Assembly (NCBI GenBank): GCA_019096065.1
Contig: JAGUCH010000003.1
Coordinates: 9,486,001 to 9,550,000, forward strand
Reading direction: 5' to 3'
From: Paracyclopina nana
Taxonomy: Eukaryota > Arthropoda > Copepoda > Cyclopoida > Cyclopettidae
Length of the DNA: 64,000 nucleotides
Shown piece after piece: positions 21,561 to 34,400 of the stretch (position 1 is its first letter; every line of letters starts with the position of its first letter). A model generated the notes under the pieces. The model searched no databases. It was not told the DNA's origin and was given only the letters and a program-made list of their open reading frames with translations. A program made the translations under genes and the position numbers.

Positions 21561-24500
21561 TTAGTCCTCCTCCTCATCGTCTTCCAGGCCTTCTGCCTGC
21601 ATTTGCTTCTGCTTGAGCATGGCCTCCATTTGGTGGTACTTGTCCCACATCTTCCTGTAGTCCTTGGCCACTTGCTCATCCTTGAAGTCATAGCTGTCAG
21701 GGTCTCTTGGCTTGGCTGTCACTGGCCTCTCAGGAAGGGGGTGTGGCTGCAAAGGAGGGGCAGGCTACAGGGACCAACATTTGGGTTCATATGAAGTGAT
21801 GACAGGTGAATTTGTAGAAAGGTGGAAAGATAGATAAAGAAAGAGAGAGAGAGAGAGAAAGTTCATGGGTTAATCCAGAGAAGAGAACAATGAGTACAAG
21901 TGCAATGAAGGTGAAAGCAGTTAAAATTCTCCTTGCTTTCACCTTTATGGAAATGGGACGAAATGAAACTAGTGCTCAAGCAAGACTGGTATACCAAGAG
22001 AGAAAGAGAGTAGGTCAAAGATACAGAGTGAAAGAAAGGCATTTCAAAGAGAGGTTTCTTTTAAAAGGGAAATTAGCAAATATTATGTACAATTGCTTGA
22101 GCATTTCATGGGAATTGTGGTACTATTGTAAGAGTCCTGAGAGGAGTCATGTTCAAGGTTATTTTGCTGACTTTCAAAAGAACTTTTGTCATAGTACCAC
22201 AGCCTGCTTACCATCCTTACCTGTGGATAAATTGGTGGAACCCAAGAGGCTTCCTGAAATTACACAAATCATTATTGAGTAAATTTGTCATTATTAAATA
22301 TAAGAGCAGGTCAAGCAATTTCAAGCAAGCTTCAACAACAGAAGGTCTAGTGTAGATATATCTTCATATCTACTGAGCTTTTTGATTATTAATTTGTCTG
22401 TGTCCCATCAATTAAGCCTAGATAATGATTCCTTCAAAAAGTTGCAGGTCTCACTCAGCTACTGAGCTTGGTCAGTATTTCAGTACATATTGTTGGTGCT
22501 GAGTCTCTCAGGACTCAGTTGATGACTCATCAAAAATTGGATCATGTCCAGACTTGATCCCAACTTTGGCATGCTCAATGATACTCATGTCTCAACATAA
22601 TGCAAATCATGTCCAATCATGTCCTTGGCATGATTAAAGTAAAACCTTACTTTTGTCAGCTATAACAAAATAAATGTTACAAATTATTCTCCAAATGAGC
22701 AGAAACACAATGGGGCAATTCCACAACATATCAGCTGACTATTTTTAGCCTTTGTAATTTAACTTGTTCATTCACCTCGCTATCAAAGTGGTTTTGTTGC
22801 TCAGGATCCACCATGTTGATTCTAATAGCGGTGAGCTCCCGTGCAAAGGCAAAGAATGAGGTCATACATTTGTTGGTGTCAGCTGGAGGTATCTTGAACC
22901 GGGAAATCTGCACTGCGAACGAGAACAGCGTTTTCCGGTCAAGTAGGCCCTGGAAAGAGTCAAATCCGGCTCAAAACAGCCAAAAGTGTGCTCAACACCT
23001 GTAGACTAACCTGCTTGGCCAGCTGGTTCACTTTGAGTACCAGAGCATTCGTAAATTCAATGGATTTGAACAGCTCGAGTTCAGCTTCATTGTCAGCACC
23101 AATGACTTTGCCCTCGATGAGCTCCTTATTCCACCGTTTGACTTGGTCGGACTTGAGCGCGTTGTAGGGCTTGGGCAAGGTGAGCACATCCCGGGCCTTG
23201 CTGCGAACCCCCTTACGAGGTGAGCCACCCTTAGTGGGACTCGACATTCCCTTCGTTGGGGAATCCGGAGATCTCGACGACACTCCGGATGTGTCTGTGG
23301 CTGCAGTGGACAAAGTCCTTGTGGATGCTGAGGAGATGCCCTCATCAGAGTGATCGCCATTGAGAACCTGGAAGATACGTATAATTTTCCATTATGGGTT
23401 TAGGAATGTTCAAGGCATGATTTCATCTATGTCAAACTAGGTCTATTGAGGCTTCAAAACTTTTTCTATGGGTATCTGTGGTCCTATCATTTTAGTTGCG
23501 GAAACCCATAGATAAAAAGCTTAAACCTCACTTCAACTAGTTTTGATTGGAAGAAATAACTTCAAGTTCATTGCGAAACCCTCATAGAACATTTTTGAAG
23601 ATCCGGATTTGTTCTGCATTACCTTTTTTGAAGGGCTCACACTACGCTTTTTTGAGGGACTTCTTCTATTTCTGGGAGCAGCAAAGTCTTCATTGTTGCC
23701 AGCATCGCTACCAGCATTACTAGATGGCGCTTTTCGCGTTCTGCGCTTGGTAGGACTTGTCTTTTCCCCGTTTCCGGTGCGACTTCCGCCTGACCGTCCC
23801 CCACCTGATCCGTCACTGCCTCGTTCTGGTGGTGTGCGGTTGTCATCTGCAAAGTGTAGGTCCACACAATTTAAGGCTTGCAACCTTGACAAGGTTGCCA
23901 TGTACATGTTTTTGCTAAGGTGTTTGAATTAGTGTAGTCACTCAGAAAAGAAAAGGTCTGCGGTTTTTGCTGCAGCACCATTTTATGGCTATATTGCAAA
24001 TCTTTTTATGTAGCTGTTGTTGTCAAGTTGTAAGTACGCTTTCAAGGCATCTCAGGGCACGTTATTGTTATAATGACTTTTTTTACTAGATCAACACTGC
24101 TTTTTGTGTTGTGCTCTTGATTTTCAGCTGGGAGTACAAATGCAGTAGGCTAAGTAAAAATAACATGACAGAAAGTTGCTACAGCAGGACTCTTGCTCGT
24201 TCTTAAGATATTAAGGACTGAAATGTAGTGACAATATGTAGTGTTATTCTGCTATGCCATGATCATTCATTGAAAAAATCCAATATTTTCAGCTTGCATA
24301 GTAAAAATGTGGAGGAACTGAGACTGTTATTTTCCTATCTGGCCTTCAAGGTGTAAAATTACGTGCTGCTGGCCTTGATTCATCGATTACCATAGTAGCC
24401 TTTTTTGGCTGATAATAATGCCATAATTTTCGTCAAAATACAGCTGTCAGTGTCTGTTCATGTCTAGCCAAAAAGGGGGAATTAAAGTTGAAGTGTTTTC

Positions 24501-25306
24501 TGGAGAATTTGGACCAAGGACAATTGGTATCATGACTGTAATAATTCAATTTTTGAAAATGGCTGAAAAGTGCCTCTAAAGGGGCGAGCAAAGTTGAAAA
24601 TGAAAGCTCTGCAGTATACCGCATTAAAGCCATGTATTGTCACAAATATTTTAAACTAGCACATCATAAATAGCTATTTTTGACCAAATAGGTAACATGT
24701 CCAAGTTTTTCAGGCTATTGCAATGAAAAAAAGCTCCTTATCACTAAGCAGTAATGCCAAGAAGTCTTTGAAAATGAAGGGAAACTATACAAGTTAGTCA
24801 TGGCAATCTACCATCAAAAGGCAAAGAAGGTCGTGAATAGGCAGCCAGCCAAAGTTGTACAAATACTAAGGTCATGAACAGGCCAAAAAATCGAGAAGCT
24901 GTCGCTAGCTTCTGCAAAGGCCACGCAGAATGCTAATAATGCATAAAGAAAGCATAACCAGTATGCAAAGCATAACCTTGAAAGTGGTACCTTCTGTTTT
25001 GGTCTGTTGCTTTTTGAGGGGCTTTCTCTTTTCGGCAGCGGCCCCCTTGGTCTTCTTCTCAGGTGATTTGCTCGCGCCACGTGGGGACTTTTTCACGCTT
25101 TTCTTGTTGTTTCTGCTGCTCCGTCCGGAAAGGGGGAAATCGTGGTTGTCATTGCTCATGAAATCCGAATCTAGGTTGGGCTCCATGCTAGGCTCTCCAT
25201 CGCCCAGCTCGCGAATGTAGTCAATCCCATCAAACAGTTTAGCATGCAGGGCGGCCTCGGATTCGCCGATTTCGCTCTGAGTCGGGGTCGACCAGGGGCT
25301 GTCCAT
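21561..25306 (-). CDS. Unrecognised basic SPTK-rich protein, five exons
   Basis: Five minus-strand exons join with consistent phases: 25306-24991 (ATG), 23846-23623, 23367-23011, 22949-22776, 21746-21561 (TAA), giving 418 residues. The start ATG opens MDSPWSTPTQSEIGESEAAL. The N-terminal half is disordered, strongly basic and rich in Lys/Ser/Pro (KKSPRGASKSPEKKTKG; SPTK and SPSKK repeats), typical of proline-directed kinase sites in nuclear or microtubule-associated proteins. The C-terminal half looks folded: KPYNALKSDQVKRWNKELI, FTNALVLKVNQLAKQ, FSFAVQISRFKIPPADTNKC and a final charged helix (DYRKMWDKYHQMEAMLKQKQ) ending in an acidic tail, LEDDEEED. I do not recognise the family. Splice signals are good at every junction, so the gene itself is well supported. 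Confidence 0.85.
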
Positions 25307-26354
25307 GTTGGATCAGGCATGAAAATACACGCATGATACACTCAGCCTGAAAAAATGGATGCGTAAGTCCTTTCGGGGCCTTTACATAGAATTTCAGTTG
25401 GGCAGACTGACATCTAAAAGTATCCATTCCAACCAAGGCTCATTGAGATGCCAGTAGATTTGGTAGAGGCGTATTGCAATACTGCAGATATGTATTTTTA
25501 GTTTGGAAGAGTACATTTTTGCAGTTTTTCGGGCAAAATTACCAGATGTGGATTTTTAAGGTGCATGGGTGTTTTGGCGTTTTTTGAGAGATGTGTGACT
25601 GAAATAGTTTTAGTAAACAAATCACGGCTCCATATTGCGGATTTTATTATATATGTTTAGTTTTAGCCTAATGAGTAATTTCAAGGTTTTTTGGCAGGCG
25701 AAAATAGAAATGCAATGAATACGTATTGAGATAATTTAATAATGTCAGTATTGCTAACTGAAATCCGAAAAGAAAGCTGTATCTAGAATGTTTTCAAGAG
25801 TTGCTTGATGGCATTTCGCCATTTATTGATTGTTGTTGTCAAATTCGACATGCCATTGTGATTAACTTGTCTGTCATGTTGTATTTAGTGCAATCCTCCT
25901 TTAAAATATGTCCTTACGCAATGGTGCAAAAAGGCAGTATATTGTATGACATTTTGTAAAAATAACTTTTTCCCTAGCTCTTTGTTTCTGCACTTGAAAA
26001 GGAGAAGAGGAAACAGTTTTGCACTTTTAACTTTTCCCTACTCAAGACTTGATTGTTTCATGCTGCTTCAAAAGAGGCTTTTTCTCCCTCTCCTGACGAT
26101 TGATATAACTGCATTTTTGCAAAATACAGCCAAATACAGCTGCAATAGTACGTAGTTGGTGACTGCAATAAAAGGCTTCTAAAACAGTATTCTCTCTTTT
26201 TTGCCGCAATTTCTTGCGCACAATTGTCTAATTACTCAGAAAACTTAGGTCTTTGGACAAGTTGTCACAAAATACATTATTTACCAAATATTTTTTTCTA
26301 GATTGTATCGTAGCAAAAGTTTGCGGGGAGCACCAAAATCACGATTTAAATTCC

Positions 26355-26439
26355 ATATACAGCCTGAGTCGTCAAATACTTTACACGTTACAAGAACTTT
26401 TAGATTGAAAGTGTAAAGTATTTGACGACTCAGGCTGTA

Positions 26440-26442
<3 letters not shown>
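26355..26442. repeat. Perfect inverted repeat (about 32-bp arms, 24-bp loop)
   Basis: The left arm 26355-26386 (ATATACAGCCTGAGTCGTCA...) is the exact reverse complement of 26411-26442 and encloses a 24-base loop. A dinucleotide AT run follows directly. It may be a very small palindromic MITE or a hairpin-RNA source; a shared word AAGTATTTGACGAC also occurs alone at 54464. Confidence 0.85.
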
Positions 26443-26476
<34 letters not shown>

Positions 26477-27348
26477 ACATTCTTCTTTACGTAAATGAAC
26501 AGAAAATGTGATTAGTAAAATGTGTGTGCTTCGATTCTCATAAAACTCTTTTGGTTTCATTTTTACTTACATTCCATGAAATGTTTTTAAGCATGTTACA
26601 ACATGGCTCTTGTTTCGCAGCACACACCAAAATTAGATAATTTAGGTTTCAATTGCACAACTGGAATACTTTTCAATGATCAGCTTATATTTATGCCACT
26701 AAGGTGCACCACGAATCCATGGAGGCCACTGACGAGTTCTCTTTCCGTGTGTTGTCCTCTGGCGGCCTCCGAAAATGCTTTTTCCAGTATAATAATAGCC
26801 CGAAGAGCCAAAGAGCTTACAATATACTACTACTTCTACTACGGCTCTAGTAGTGGCCAGAAAAAGAGTCTCTAAGTGCCAACTATCATGAAATGCTACA
26901 GAGTCTCCGCAAAAGCCTTAAAATAGAAGCAGAAGTGGTCAACATTTGAGTAACACTAGATATTATTAAGAGTCAGCTGCGCGCTTATGCGTCCGCGGGT
27001 CACGCTGAACTTCAGGCAACTCGCGCCCTGGCGTGCCGGTACACGCTGCTATTTTAAAGTTCGTCAAATCGTGCGGCGCAAAGGAGCTTCTACGTTCAAA
27101 CTGATCCCATCTGTGTATTTTGGAGGGTTTTTAATGCACATATTTTAAGGCTGAAAGCTGGTAGTGCACAGCTTATTGTCGATGGCAATCAAAGAAAGAG
27201 AATGGTTACACGCAATAATAGTGAAAAAACAGACTGCTATTCTCACTGTTTTGACAGCTTAAGAATTTAGACCAAAAAAGGTGGATCGAAGGAAATTCAC
27301 AGATGGATACATTGAAAACAGGAAAAAGAAAGTATCCTTTTGTGATTG

Positions 27349-27795
27349 CACAGTGGCTCAAAATGCCTTCTGGACGCGCACGGGAAAAATCGTAGGAGTC
27401 AATTTTCATAGGGCCGTAAGCTAAAAACTAACATTCTGGGCTCCCAAGTCCGCAAATTTCCGCAGCCAATTTTGATGAATAATCCTTAAATGGGGTCTGA
27501 TTGACCTCTCTGTCATAAAAGAACAATTCAATTCGATTCCAATCAAAAGTTATGTATGCCCAAAAAATGGCCAAAAATGGCTATTCTACCATGTTTCTTG
27601 CTGAACTCTTTTTCAAGCAAAGTTTGATTTCGAAGTCAAATTTGAATATGTATCTGTCAATTTAAACCATTTTTGGCTCTTTTCATTGCCTAGAAGTCAA
27701 CCCAATTAGAATTTGAAAATTGGTGGTTAAATGAGAATTCGGGCGATTTGGCGGATTTTCTCGTGCGCGTGAAAATGGCTTTTTGACCCACTGTG
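27349..27795. mobile_element. hAT-like MITE with 5-bp target duplication, copy 1 (447 bp)
   Basis: The ends are CACAGTGGCTCAAAATGCC and, inverted, CACAGTGGGTCAAAAAGCC; inverted similarity continues to GCGCGCACG. GATTG is duplicated on both sides (27344-27348, 27796-27800). There is no coding capacity. A second copy lies at 50516-50973. CA..TG ends with CAGTGG words and 5-bp duplications recall hAT5-type elements, but the superfamily is an inference. Confidence 0.85.
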
Positions 27796-28408
27796 GATTG
27801 CTTTGTGCAAGTCTGCTATTAGCAGTAAAAGCACCACGAGTAAATGACGAGATTCAGCTTGCATTTTTTCGGATCAATAGGTTTTATTACTAGCAGTGCC
27901 AATGCTTCTTTGCATGTTGCTTATTAACAACTTTTAACAATAATTATTTATTGCCCCATGATCCCTCTAAGAGGTATAACAGCATAAAGAAAGACAACAA
28001 AGTTTGTTCAATACGTTCAAGACAGATCTCCTTTTTTAATATACTCGGAAAAAAAGAGAACCAAGGTCGAAAAAGCAAGCAAATACTGGCTGAAGAAGCA
28101 TGATTGAAATATTGTAGTCACAGCTTAGACTACTTCTGTAGATTGCAGTATTTCGTTTTGGAAGGTTCGAAATAAGACTCTGATTGATACAATTAATCAA
28201 TGCTACATAGTTTTTAAAAAGCCAGAGAATGCAGAGCAACCAAACTCAAATCAATTTCTGCAACTGTTTTCCCAACTATTTGTGATTCGTCAGTTGATGC
28301 AAATTGCATTAATTGCAAGCTAACTTGGTGTAGCCAGGCAATGAAGCTAGTAAATGATACTGATTGAAATGCCAGTCGAATGAAGATATCCATTGGAGCA
28401 GTACAACC

Positions 28409-31400
28409 ATGAAATGGATGTTTTGGCTGATTTTCATACTATTCTCATTGGAGAGCATTCTTCTGGTTGGAAGTGTTTGTAAGACAACTTTGCTAGCATT
28501 TTAATTTCATTTCCATTAACATGAAGTTTTTGCAATGAAGGTGTGACAAAGAGCTCACTTACATGCATGTCAACATTTTCTTTTAATGGAGTCACTTATG
28601 GAGAAGATACAGCCAACGACTGCAAGTATGATTATGCCCTTAACCAATCTTGGTGCTACACCACTGACAAAAGATGGGACTACTGCGAGCAAACTATGTG
28701 CAAAGATGACTTTTTGGAAGGTACTTTTAAACCAATTTTTATACATTAGTTCATGGCTAACAAAGTCAAGTCACATCAGCCCTTCCTTCTAATTAGCTTA
28801 CATTATTGATAAAAAGTCAGCTTCAAAAACGGTGGCGTTTACATTTTCAGATTGTAAATATGATCAATTTGAAGCTGTTGAACATGGGAGCAAGTATGTG
28901 TATCGATTGTTTGACAACATAGCCACCTTTGGTCAAGCCCAAGAAGTTTGCGCTCAGGTTGGGGCCAGGCTAGCTCATGCTGACACAACTGAAGATCTCC
29001 GAGAAATAAAGAAATTTTACATGACTAGATCAGTTGGATTGATGACAACTACCGGCAAGCCATATCGCAGACAAGCATGGATTGGGGTGTCCTTTGACAA
29101 ATTTAATGGTAGTTACGCCTACTGGACATATACAGGAATTAGCAGGAAGCTCTTGTATGGAGAATTCAGCATTGATCATTTTGATGGGGTACCTTGTGGA
29201 CGAATTAGAATCGATGCCATTGAGGGAGGGCTTGTATTTGATGATACACCTTGCAACAAATACTTCTATCCTCTATGTCAAAGGGAGTGCCCTTACAACC
29301 CTTATAACCAATGCAAGTTTTTTTATATCCTTTTTGGCTTACTTGCAAAATGCCTTCTTATTTCAAACTGATGCATTTATGCTCTGTTGACCTGAAACCA
29401 AGTTTCATTACGACTTTTTTTGCAACATATGTTGATTTTTAGATATGGGCGTATTCACGGGTTGGAAACCATGGAGTGCATGCAGACAACAAACAGACAA
29501 AGTATGGATAACTTCAAGAACAAGGGAATGCTTGAATCCATGGTCACCTAACAAGGCTGCAGTGAAATGTGATCCAACCAAGCCTTCTTACATGGAGAGG
29601 CAATGCTCCATTAATCTAGGATGTAAGTCTCAATCACCATTGTTGAGCAAATCATCAAAGTATTTCATGCCATAAAATTGTGTCTAGATGAGGGTCAGTT
29701 CAATGATTGGTCCACTTGGAGTGAATGTTACCAAAATGGTTTCAACACTTCATGGGTGAAAGCAAGAGGGAGGAAGTGTGATACTTATGATTCACCCAAC
29801 ATTTTGTGTGATCCTACAGAGGCTACTTTTGAAGAAATAAAATGCCCTCCAGGTAAGTGATATCCAGTTTCAAAGACTCTCTTGCTACCAATGTTGTTCA
29901 CTAAGTTTTCAAATTTAGTCAATGGAGGGTGGTCTGAATGGACAGCAAGTTCAGATGAATTCTGCTTTGAAAATCAAAGTGGGATTTTAGTCAAGCCTCA
30001 GACAAGAACTTGCAGCAATCCCAAGCCCCTTTATGGAGGAGGTTGCAAAGGGCCAAGCAGAGAGCTAATACCATGTTTTCTGCCAGAAGAAAGAGTGTGT
30101 AAGCAACTACTGCACATAGTATTGGCATCAAACACTGCACAATGATTTCACTCACAATTGTAGGTGTCACCCAAAACAATGAAAAATGCAATTCCAGTTT
30201 TTGGTATGATAATGTCCCTTATGGAAACAACACTGGCCATGAATGCAAGTATGATTATGCCCATAACAAATCTTGGTGTTACACATCCGGTGAAAATTGG
30301 GACTATTGCGATGAAACCAAGTGTTCAGATGATTACTTAGAGGGTGAGTTTTACCATATTTTCAATAAATAGTTACAATAAACTACAAGGGCGTTCCCAT
30401 ATTGGCCAGTTAGTCAAGTTAAGTTAGGTAGAAAATTAAGTTTAGTTCAGTTCTGTTCCCAGATATTTATGTAGGTAGAACTTAACTTAGCTTGATTTTA
30501 TGTACTACTAGCTTACTTGCCTAGTTAAGTTCAGTAGCCAAACTGAACTTAGCTACAAAAAGTGTTCTCAGATGCGTAGGAACAGAAGCTAGCTTAACTG
30601 AGCAAAGCTAACTTTGATCATCAGCTGCAGATGTACAACGCGTTGGCATGTCAGCTCAGCGGTCAACTGAACATTGTTAAAACGAACCGAACTTGCCTAG
30701 AACAAGCTGAACTTAACTGATCAAGTAAGGTTGCTGTTTTAGCAATGTAACTTGACTAAAAATTCGAATATGGGATCGCCCTTATGATACAATACATAAT
30801 AAACTAGCATTTTTCAACAAAGGAATCAAAGACAAAGAAAAGCTTTATGATTATATAATATATTATATGATGGAAAGTAATTTTTGCATGTATAATTCAG
30901 TTTACCAATTCGTCTCAGTTCATATAACTACACATATATAAAGGCTCTGACGTTTTACTTTATCAAGTGGCACACATTATAAAGTATTTTATAAGGTGTG
31001 TTGCCCCTCTGTTTGACCTAAAGACCTGTATGTACGGGTTAGCCAGTGACGTCACTCACTGCCTTGAGAATAAGAACGGACGATCTCGTTTTTTGAGGAA
31101 GCGTGCGCTCAAATTAGCTATGTTATAAAGGGAAAACCCATCTTTGCGCTGACATTTTTAAGGCTTCTTTGAAAAAATAATTTTAGAATTGTTGGCAATG
31201 TAGTGATCAATTTTAATTCAAGACCTAGTTTTTGCAATGATTCTTTTTTGTAGAAAGATATTGCTTGATTATTTTGTACTATATTCGTATTTTACAGAAA
31301 AAAAGTGAAGAAGCTTGAACTAAGTCGAGCAGCAATTTTAACAATTCGGGCTTATCCCGATGGGCGATCAGAAAATGAAAATTCTTATCAAAAATATCTC

Positions 31401-34400
31401 TTTTATCGGCTTACCTTTTTAAATTACGCACAAGACATAGCAATAATTTTTGGCTTTCCTAATTAACATAGCCATTTTCGCGGCGCCCCTGTCGGCAGGC
31501 CGGTCAATTTTCCCTTTCTAGATGACCGTCCGTTCTTATTCCTAAGGTTGCGAACTACGTACATGCAGCCCTTTAGTTTGACCAGATATTGTCCAAGAAG
31601 TAAATCCCATTGCAGAAAAAAGGAGAAAAAATGCCTTGCATGGGGATTGAACCCTGATCATCTAGATTAGGAATCCGACGCTCTACTGACTGAGCTACCA
31701 ATACAGATAGAAAAAATTGTTGTTAGAATTCCTATTTTTTCTTCTTCTAAGCTGAGCTAAGTTCAGCAGAGGAGTAGAGTCTCTATCAGAGATACCAGAC
31801 AAAACTTGATCTAACACATCTTTTAGCTTCAAAAAGTGCCAAATTCAAAATGCACAATTTTTAAGTGATTCATTAACACTTTCAGCTACTCTTGCACTAC
31901 TGAAGGCCTCTCAACCCAAGCCCTCAAAGTAATGGATCAAATGCTAAGTCAAGATTGCCTGGTCTGGTAACTTCATAACATTTGAAAATTACTTTCCATC
32001 ATATAAAATCGTATATATATGTAAACAAATTACAAAACATGCTTACAAAATATCTGAGCTCATTTTGTAAAGTAAAAATCTCGTAGCATTACTTGGCTCT
32101 CGCAAGCTCGAGCCAGCAAAGTTGCCACTCGATTTTTACTTTACAAAATTTGCTCAGCTGTTTTATTAGCTTGTTTTATAAATTGTTTACATATATAAAT
32201 AGATATTATATTACTATTAGCTGAGACGGCTGAGCAGTACATAAGCTCTGACCATATAATATCCATGATTTTGTTCGATCTAGAGGAGGATAATGAACAT
32301 TATCTATCTACAAGTGGATAATGATCATTATACCTTATTTGATCCTTGCGCCATCTATTTCATTTGCATAACATAGTAAAAAATGGAAGAATTAGCAAGA
32401 ATCGAACTCAGGGCACCTGATTAGTGCGCCGATGCTCTACCTCTGAGCCAATGAATTGTTAGATACATATATGCTTAAGTGCCGGGTCAAATAGCGCCTA
32501 TCGATCACTGCAAATACATGGCCAGACTGGCTGGCACGCGCGGCTGCAAGCGACAACAAGTGGCTGGCAGGATAGACAGCTGGGTCAACTTTGATGAGCT
32601 CATGCTTACTTCTGCAACAAAGCGGGTCAAAAACAAATAGCAACTGGCGAGCGCTCGTGCGGCTGCAAGCGACAACAAGTGGCTGGCAGGATAGACAGCT
32701 GGGTCAACTTTGATGAGCTCATGCTTACTTCTGCAACAAAGCGGGTCAAAAACAAATAGCAACTGGCGAGCGCTCGTACTGGCCGGCGCGGCATGGTGGC
32801 AGGATGCAAGGGCAACAAGCGCATGCACAAGTTGCAGGCTAGACCGCTGGGTCAACTTTGATGAGCTTTTGCTCCTATCTGCAATAAAGCGAGTCGCAAT
32901 ATTTAAGGCATTTTTTTCAAAAATCAAGTCAAAAAACACTTTCCTTAATTCAATTTTAGCCACGCTTGAAATGTTGGGGGTAGCTAATAGTAATAGGATT
33001 ATACACCTCTAGGCTGTCGGATAACACTCATTATTTTTTAGTGTCGCGTGCCAATCACTCGTTCGCTCCGCTCACTCGTGATCTGTCACTTGACACTAAA
33101 AAATAATTCGTGTTATCCTCCAGCCTAGAGGTGTATAATCCTATATTATCTTTTTTAGATTGTCAAACTGACCAATTTGAAGGAATAAAAACGAAGACCA
33201 AGTTTGTGTATCGATTATTAGACACCACAGCCACTTTTTACAGAGCAAGAGAAGTTTGTGCTCAGTTTGGGGCCAGGCTGGCTCAGGCTGAAAATGCAGA
33301 AGATCTCCGAGAAATAAAACAATTTTATAAATCTAGATCCAAAGTATTCTCTAGATCTGGCCAGGCAAATCGCAAGCAGGCATGGATTGGGTTGAAAATA
33401 CAAAAAATTGAAGGAGGCCTCAATTGGTTGGATTCAACGTGGGATTTTGATAAAGGCATTGAAGCAACTTTTGAGAAAAATGGCTTTCTCATTGATTATG
33501 ATAGTGAGAAAGCATGCGGACGTCTTAGAATTGATGACACTGATGGCAAAATCATATTTGATGCTGCTGCTTGCATTCAACAATTTTATCCTTTATGCCA
33601 AAGGCTCTGCCCTTACAATCCATACAAACAATGTAAGTTTTCGCAAATTCCCAAGGAAATCAACTCACTCTTTTACTAACTGAAAAAAGTCATGGCAGTC
33701 CTCTACAGCTATTACTTTTTTTAATCATTGATGTCCTTGGTTTAGGTGAAGACCATCATAATCATGAGAGAAAACTAAATTGATTTACAGATATGGGCTC
33801 ATTGACTGGTTGGAAGTGGTCGGGCTGCCATAAACTCCCAGACAGCGATACATGGATGGAGAGCAAACAAAAATACTGCTACAATTCATGGTCACCTGAC
33901 AATGATGGTGTGGAATGTGTTCCAGGCAAACCAACTTTTGAGGAAATGGAATGCGAACCAAGTTCATGTAATCCTAGCTAAATATATGTAGTACATTTAC
34001 ACTTTTTCATCAGGAAGTTGCTTGACAAATCAGCTGATTGAGGCTTTGATGACAAATTTAGTTTTAAAATTCTAAGATGAGTTTTCCCAATAGATGAAAA
34101 TGAGTTCCAAAGCTGGTCAAGTTGGAGTGATTGCTACCGCAGAAACAAATTCGACAAATCTTGGATAAAAGTGAGAACAAGGGAATGCAACATAACTGGA
34201 ACATGTGATCCATCCATGAGTACCATTCAAGAGAGCGTTTGCATTTCAAGTATGAAAATTAAATGAAATAGCTGATGATACCCATAGAATTTCCCCTTGT
34301 TGCAGTCAATGGGGGGTGGTCTGACTGGGTCATCAGCTCAGATGAAAACTGTTTTGAAAATGAAGAAGGAGTCTTGGTGAAAGCCAAGGAGAGAATCTGC

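Larger units (their letters stand above)
25307..28408. other. Intergenic region with divergent promoters and repeats
   Basis: This is the space between the start of the minus-strand SPTK-rich gene and the start of the plus-strand lectin/TSP gene. It contains a perfect long hairpin (26355-26442), an AT microsatellite (26440-26472) and a hAT-like MITE (27349-27795). The remaining open frames are short and lack splice or composition support. Confidence 0.6.

Noticed and set aside
21890-22282. 130-residue plus-strand ORF with ATG inside an intron of the SPTK-rich gene
   Set aside because: Low-complexity GA-derived start, no domain, no promoter or poly(A) context; length is compatible with chance in this composition.
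31630-31704. Functional tRNA-Arg(CCT)
   Set aside because: Acceptor and anticodon stems do not pair; it lies among nested mobile elements, so it is kept only as a tRNA-like sequence.
32505-32963. 152-residue minus-strand open frame with repeated residues
   Set aside because: It is the internal 121-bp direct duplication of the TIR element read through in one frame.
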